Shown here: positions 5,994 through 9,160 of the stretch, piece by piece
Layout of the letters: the number at the start of each line of letters is the position of its first letter
Position numbering within the stretch: the stretch's first letter is position 1
Assembly (NCBI GenBank): GCA_031401815.1
Contig: JANNRW010000005.1
Span: 1-9,160, forward strand
Direction: 5' to 3'
From: JANNRW01 sp031401815
Lineage (GTDB): Bacteria > Desulfobacterota > Desulfuromonadia > Geobacterales > DSM-12255
DNA length: 9,160 nucleotides
Notes under the pieces: generated by a model
Seen by the model: the letters and a program-made list of their open reading frames with translations, nothing else
Told to the model about the DNA's origin: nothing
Database searches by the model: none
Made by a program: the position numbers and the translations under genes

Positions 5994-7413
5994 ACTTCAC
6001 CCCGCCAACTGCTCCCCCCATCCTCTCTACAACTTGCCGTCCAGCCTGTGTAAGCCGGTATTTTTGGTTCTTGCTGCGGACGGCATCCGGGAGCGTCGGC
6101 TCCAATAGCTTCAGTTGGTCGCAGAGTCGGGACATGGCCTTTTTAAAGTTACCGGTTCTGGTGCGATATCCGAGGAGTTCCAATAATTCCGGAGTACTCC
6201 TGGCAGCCTCTCCACATGCAGCGAGAATCTTTTTCTCCGTATCGGCAAGACCATGGGCCTCGTCATGGGCCTCGTCATGGGCCTCGTCATTCCCTGTGAC
6301 TTGTGCGGCAAGGGCAAGGGCGCTGCCGTCCATCGGAAAACGCAGTTCAAAAAAGTGCTCGCTGATATGGATAATGCTGCTGTCGTAGGCCGACAGTATC
6401 CGGCGCATGCCTGAACCCAAGTGCTCGACCAGCTCCATGTCCCGAAAAATCCTCATGAGTTCACGGTTGCGCGGCATTGAGCGTCCCATTAGGCACTCGT
6501 TCAGGCTTAAACCGGTCAGAAGTCCGCCATACGAGGTGATGCTGATGCGGTCTGCATATATCTCCACCAACGGCCAGACTTCGGCGGTGTAGTCGTTATG
6601 GATGATGGCATTGATCAGCGCTTCGCGCAGGGCGCGAGGATTAAATAAACGGCGCTGTTCACGTTCAGCCGCGCCAGTGATGCGGGTGAAGGTGCGGTTC
6701 TCGATCTCAAGCTTGTCGAGCACGCGGTGGGTGGCCTTGAGCAGCGAGCAAAAGCCGTACTCCTCGTTTTCGATCAGGTCGCATTTGTCGGTTCCGGCAT
6801 ATTTGGCAACTTTGATGGAAATGCTGTTGGTATCGGCCAAAAGGTATGCGGCATAGTTAAACTGCTGATCCGACGTGTAAAGATCGAGGTTGTTCAGGAA
6901 GGCATTATTGATCTCAAAACCCTTCTCCTGATAATAGATTTTCAACTGCTGAAATGACAGCTTCCGGTTTGCCGGAGCAGGAATGTTGCGGAGCGAATTG
7001 CGCACCCTCCCGGCGTAGAGCTGATCGATCATGGCAGTGGTCATTGGCTGCACACCGCTCCCCACCCTCATAAAACAGCCAGCTGGAGATTGGCCGTATC
7101 GCTTCAGGTAATAGGGCTTTTCCGTGCCGCGTGTCACAACGACATGAATAATCCTTTTGCCTTCGTACTCTTCCTCATAGACATCATACAGCCCAAGACA
7201 GGTGGGGAGAATGTTGTTCCTGATGCGGTCGGAAATGGCCAACATCAGGGGATCGACATCCTGTATCCCCACAACCTCTCCTTCGTCATCCACACCGATG
7301 AACAGGTCTCCCCCTTTGGCTGAATTGAGGAAGGCTACCACCTCTCGCTCCAGCGAATCGTTCAGTTGAAGCTTGAATTCCGTAGTGTTGTTTTCCGTGC
7401 CGAATCTACTCAT
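5986..7413 (-). CDS. AlbA_2 / HATPase_c_4 protein (COG2865-like), inserted between hsdM and hsdS
   Basis: This 475-residue protein has an N-terminal AlbA_2 (Schlafen-like) nucleic-acid-binding domain. Visible parts are TENNTTEFK (6-14), FLNSAKGGDLFIGVDDEGEV (28-47) and GQSPAGCFMRVGS (107-119). A GHKL-type ATPase segment follows, with an N-box REALINAIIHNDYT (263-276) and HLGSGMRRI (331-339). A linker of three Asp-Glu-Ala-His units (376-387) precedes a C-terminal winged-helix-like region (about 390-460). Related proteins are annotated as putative transcriptional regulators or RecG-related ATP-binding proteins and are frequent accessory genes inside type I restriction operons. I infer a regulatory or defence role. 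The frame extends back to 7545, but I chose ATG 7413 because codons upstream only mirror hsdM in another frame. It overlaps hsdM by ATGAGTAG and hsdS by ATGAGTAA. Its C-terminus AVGGVKYE is largely a frame-shifted copy of the hsdM 3' end. Confidence 0.88.
   Translation of the reverse strand: MSRFGTENNTTEFKLQLNDSLEREVVAFLNSAKGGDLFIGVDDEGEVVGIQDVDPLMLAISDRIRNNILPTCLGLYDVYEEEYEGKRIIHVVVTRGTEKPYYLKRYGQSPAGCFMRVGSGVQPMTTAMIDQLYAGRVRNSLRNIPAPANRKLSFQQLKIYYQEKGFEINNAFLNNLDLYTSDQQFNYAAYLLADTNSISIKVAKYAGTDKCDLIENEEYGFCSLLKATHRVLDKLEIENRTFTRITGAAEREQRRLFNPRALREALINAIIHNDYTAEVWPLVEIYADRISITSYGGLLTGLSLNECLMGRSMPRNRELMRIFRDMELVEHLGSGMRRILSAYDSSIIHISEHFFELRFPMDGSALALAAQVTGNDEAHDEAHDEAHGLADTEKKILAACGEAARSTPELLELLGYRTRTGNFKKAMSRLCDQLKLLEPTLPDAVRSKNQKYRLTQAGRQVVERMGGAVGGVKYE
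5987..6013. repeat. hsdM/hsdS junction repeat, copy at AlbA_2-hsdS
   Basis: On the minus strand AGCAGTTGGCGGGG, two bases, then AAGTATGAGTA. The copy at 7407-7434 has the same 14- and 11-base blocks with three bases between. It contains the Shine-Dalgarno-like GGCGGGG, the stop of the upstream gene and the start of hsdS. The one-base length difference makes the first half read in another frame here (AVGGVKYE) than in hsdM (QLAGLKYE). Confidence 0.9.
6252..6287. repeat. Three tandem 12-bp units coding for Glu-Ala-His-Asp repeats
   Basis: CATGGGCCTCGT occurs three times in a row on the plus strand, without mismatch, and is followed by CAT. On the coding strand it gives a charged Asp-Glu-Ala-His linker between the ATPase and winged-helix parts of the AlbA_2 protein. 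Twelve bases keep the frame, so slippage would change linker length rather than switch the gene off. Confidence 0.95.
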
Positions 7414-9031
7414 ACTTGAGCCCCGCCAACTGCTTCTGAATCTCCTTCTCCAGCTCTTTCGACTCCCCAAACAACAGCTCCAAATTCTCCCTATACCCCG
7501 CCATCTTCGCGCTAAACTCCTGCGGCGTGATGTCGGCATACTCAATCTTCACATCAAAATACTGCCCGGCGCTGAGGGAGTAGTTCTTTTCCATGATCTG
7601 CTCATAGGAGACCACCACGGTGAAATCCTCCACCGCTTGGTGGTCGTTGAAGGTCGTGATGATCAGCTCTTCCTCTGCCGCTGACAGCAGGGTTTTCTGA
7701 TTCTTACCCTCCTTGACCGTCGTCCCCAGCTTGGAGGCATCCATCAGGACGATATCGCCCTTGGTGTTGGCCTTGTCCAGAAACAGCACGGAAACGTTGG
7801 TGCCGGTGGTGGCGAAGATGTTGCTCGGCATGGAGACCACGCCGCGAAGCATCTTTTCCGTTACCAGCTTTTCCCGGATCTTCCGTTCAATGCCGCTCTG
7901 GGCGGTGATGAAGCCGGTGGGGACGACGATGGCGGCTTTACCTTTAGCTGAGAGAGAAAACATGATGTGCTGGATAAAGAGCAGGTATATGGCCATTTTA
8001 TCCGGGCTTCTCGGCGTTACATTGGGAATCCCGGCAAAAAAGCGCTTCTGGTTCTGCTTGGTCTCCAGGTCGTTGCGGAAATCGCTGAAATCCAGTTTGA
8101 ACGGCGGATTTGAGACGACATAGTCAAAGGTCATCAGTTTGTCGCTGCTCTTGTGGTATGGCTCTTTTAACGTGTTGCCCTGAATGATGTTCTGGATGGA
8201 ATGTACCAGATTGTTGAGGATCAGGTTGAGCCGCAGCATGCTGGACGACTTTTGGGAAATATCCTGGGAGTAGATGGTGCAGCGGTCTTCGCCGATGGCG
8301 TGGGCCAGATTCATGAGCAGGGTGCCGGAGCCGGCTGACGGGTCGTAGCAGGTGACATTGCTCACCGGCTGGTCCACCAGGATGGACGCCATGATCTTGG
8401 CCACGGCATGTGGGGTATAGTATTCGGCGTATTTGCCGCCGCCGTCCTTGTTGTAGTCCTTGATAAGGTATTCGAAAATAGTGGAGAAAAAGTCGAACTT
8501 CTGGTGGAATATTTTCTCAAAACTGAAATTCACCAACTGGTTGACAAGGGCTCGGCAGAAGTCGTCCCGCAGGGAGCTGTCGGTGATGAAGTCGGAAAGC
8601 CTGTCAAAAAGGGTGATCTTGGCGCCGGTGCCGGTCTTTACGGAAAAGATGTCATTGTTGAAGATGGCGATGTCCCGCAGGGTGTCATCGAAGAGCTTGG
8701 CAAACTCCCCCTCGTTCTGGCGGTTGTGCAGCCGGGAGATGAAATGATCCCGCTTCAACCGGGCGCTGTCCGGACTCATGCGCAGTAGCAGCATTTCATA
8801 CTGCTGGTCCGAATAGCCTGCAATCTCCTGCTCCCAGTTGTCCGACTTTTTCAGCTTCGGCTCCAGCTCTTTGACCTCAAAGCCGAACTTGTCGTTCATG
8901 AATTTATAGAGAAACACCTGGGTAATGATTTTAAATTCATTGCCGTCGTTCCCCAGGCCGTAGGTAGCGCAAATCCCCTTGAGGTTGTCGATCAGTTCCT
9001 TCGTTCTTGCGGTGAAATCCCTGGTTACCAC
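7406..9031 (-). CDS. hsdM: Type I restriction-modification DNA methyltransferase subunit HsdM
   Basis: This 541-residue N6-adenine methyltransferase is expected to modify the target set by HsdS, using S-adenosylmethionine, as part of an M2S complex. An N-terminal HsdM helical domain (residues 1 to about 150, KELIDNLKGICATYGLGND) precedes the catalytic domain. AEYYTPHAVAKIMA lies at about 202-215, the SAM-binding motif DPSAGSGTLLMNLAHAIGED at about 230-249, and the catalytic NPPF at 308-311. GVVSMPSNIFATTGTNVSVLF and the C-terminal AGLKYE are also typical. Length is normal and no key residue is missing. The start is GTG at 9031, preceded by GGGGAG about eight bases upstream. It overlaps the stop of the preceding frame by seven bases, which favours coupled translation. 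Its stop overlaps the AlbA_2 start. Confidence 0.95.
   Translation of the reverse strand: MVTRDFTARTKELIDNLKGICATYGLGNDGNEFKIITQVFLYKFMNDKFGFEVKELEPKLKKSDNWEQEIAGYSDQQYEMLLLRMSPDSARLKRDHFISRLHNRQNEGEFAKLFDDTLRDIAIFNNDIFSVKTGTGAKITLFDRLSDFITDSSLRDDFCRALVNQLVNFSFEKIFHQKFDFFSTIFEYLIKDYNKDGGGKYAEYYTPHAVAKIMASILVDQPVSNVTCYDPSAGSGTLLMNLAHAIGEDRCTIYSQDISQKSSSMLRLNLILNNLVHSIQNIIQGNTLKEPYHKSSDKLMTFDYVVSNPPFKLDFSDFRNDLETKQNQKRFFAGIPNVTPRSPDKMAIYLLFIQHIMFSLSAKGKAAIVVPTGFITAQSGIERKIREKLVTEKMLRGVVSMPSNIFATTGTNVSVLFLDKANTKGDIVLMDASKLGTTVKEGKNQKTLLSAAEEELIITTFNDHQAVEDFTVVVSYEQIMEKNYSLSAGQYFDVKIEYADITPQEFSAKMAGYRENLELLFGESKELEKEIQKQLAGLKYE
7407..7434. repeat. hsdM/hsdS junction repeat, copy at hsdM-AlbA_2
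   Basis: This is the 3' end of hsdM: AGCAGTTGGCGGGG, CTC, AAGTATGAGTA on the minus strand. It matches 5987-6013 apart from the middle two to three bases. Outside the repeat the two sites do not match, upstream or downstream. Probably this is the original hsdM end, with the copy before hsdS created when the AlbA_2 gene was inserted. Confidence 0.9.
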
Positions 9032-9160
9032 GTAGTTACTCCCCGGTATTCGTTCAGATACTCCTGCGTCACACAGGAGTTGATGTAATAGGCCGTTTCT
9101 GCATCAAGGTCGATCTTTGCCTTTTGAAAGCCGCCGATAACCATCGGCATGAGCAGTTTG
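9025..9160 (-). CDS. 3' end of an unidentified upstream operon gene
   Basis: The last 44 codons (starting KLLMPMVIGGFQKAKIDLDA, ending EYLNEYRGVTTW) run to a TAA at 9027-9025, overlapping the GTG start of hsdM by seven bases. I do not recognise the family. In many type I loci hsdR precedes hsdM, so an HsdR C-terminus is possible, but an accessory gene is just as likely. The frame contains a perfect 7-bp inverted repeat, ACTCCTG and CAGGAGT (9060-9080), 29 bases before the hsdM start, which could form a hairpin in the mRNA. Confidence 0.6.
   Translation of the reverse strand, partial: KLLMPMVIGGFQKAKIDLDAETAYYINSCVTQEYLNEYRGVTTW

Noticed and set aside
6252..6290. CRISPR-like array
   Set aside because: The units are 12 bases, directly adjacent without spacers, and in frame inside a coding gene.
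7414..7545. Longer start for the AlbA_2 gene, adding 44 Arg- and Ser-rich residues
   Set aside because: The stretch lies wholly inside hsdM in another frame and has biased, family-unlike residues. The ATG at 7413 gives the expected AlbA_2 start and an 8-base overlap like the one at hsdS.
9115..9159. Similarity of LLMPMVIGG in the upstream gene end to the HsdS tail LLPMLMNGQ
   Set aside because: The match is short and hydrophobic, and the following residues do not fit HsdS.

Overview
The window is bacterial, and every gene I can support lies on the minus strand, so transcription runs right to left. Protein style and base composition suggest a Geobacter-type delta-proteobacterium (Desulfuromonadia). 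This is an impression from the sequence, not a database result.

Layout in the direction of transcription, from 9160 down to 1. (1) The last 44 codons of an unidentified upstream gene overlap the GTG start of hsdM. (2) A type I restriction-modification operon follows: hsdM (N6-adenine methyltransferase), a 475-residue AlbA_2/HATPase (COG2865-type) gene, and hsdS (specificity subunit). The three are joined by 8-base ATGAGTAR stop/start overlaps. The hsdM-hsdS type of junction occurs twice, once on each side of the AlbA_2 gene, as an approximately 27-bp direct repeat. (3) After hsdS comes a 78-residue protein overlapping by ATGA a zeta-toxin-like P-loop kinase, which looks like a toxin-antitoxin-type pair. 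(4) A 46-bp repeat and an AT-rich stretch of about 340 bp follow. That stretch contains a degenerate third palindrome, a possible promoter and a relic of a second hsdS 3' end. (5) A DUF4160 and DUF2442 pair comes next, followed by the second copy of the 46-bp repeat. (6) The 3' tail of an otherwise missing gene overlaps by ATGA the start of an MdtB/MdtC-like RND efflux pump gene. (7) The RND gene is cut off in its last quarter at about position 78. Foreign-looking sequence follows, with a strong ribosome binding site and a new ATG at the window edge, probably an insertion sequence.

The most interesting signal is modular. The unit [hsdS 3' end - small toxin-antitoxin-like pair - 46-bp repeat] occurs twice in tandem with different cargo. 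Separately, an accessory gene has been dropped between hsdM and hsdS with duplication of their junction. Together these suggest that conserved ends of the restriction operon serve as exchange points for accessory defence genes. The whole island sits in, and has displaced, the upstream part of an efflux operon whose pump gene is itself broken. No genes are supported on the plus strand, and I see no convincing intrinsic terminator, tRNA, rRNA or CRISPR array.
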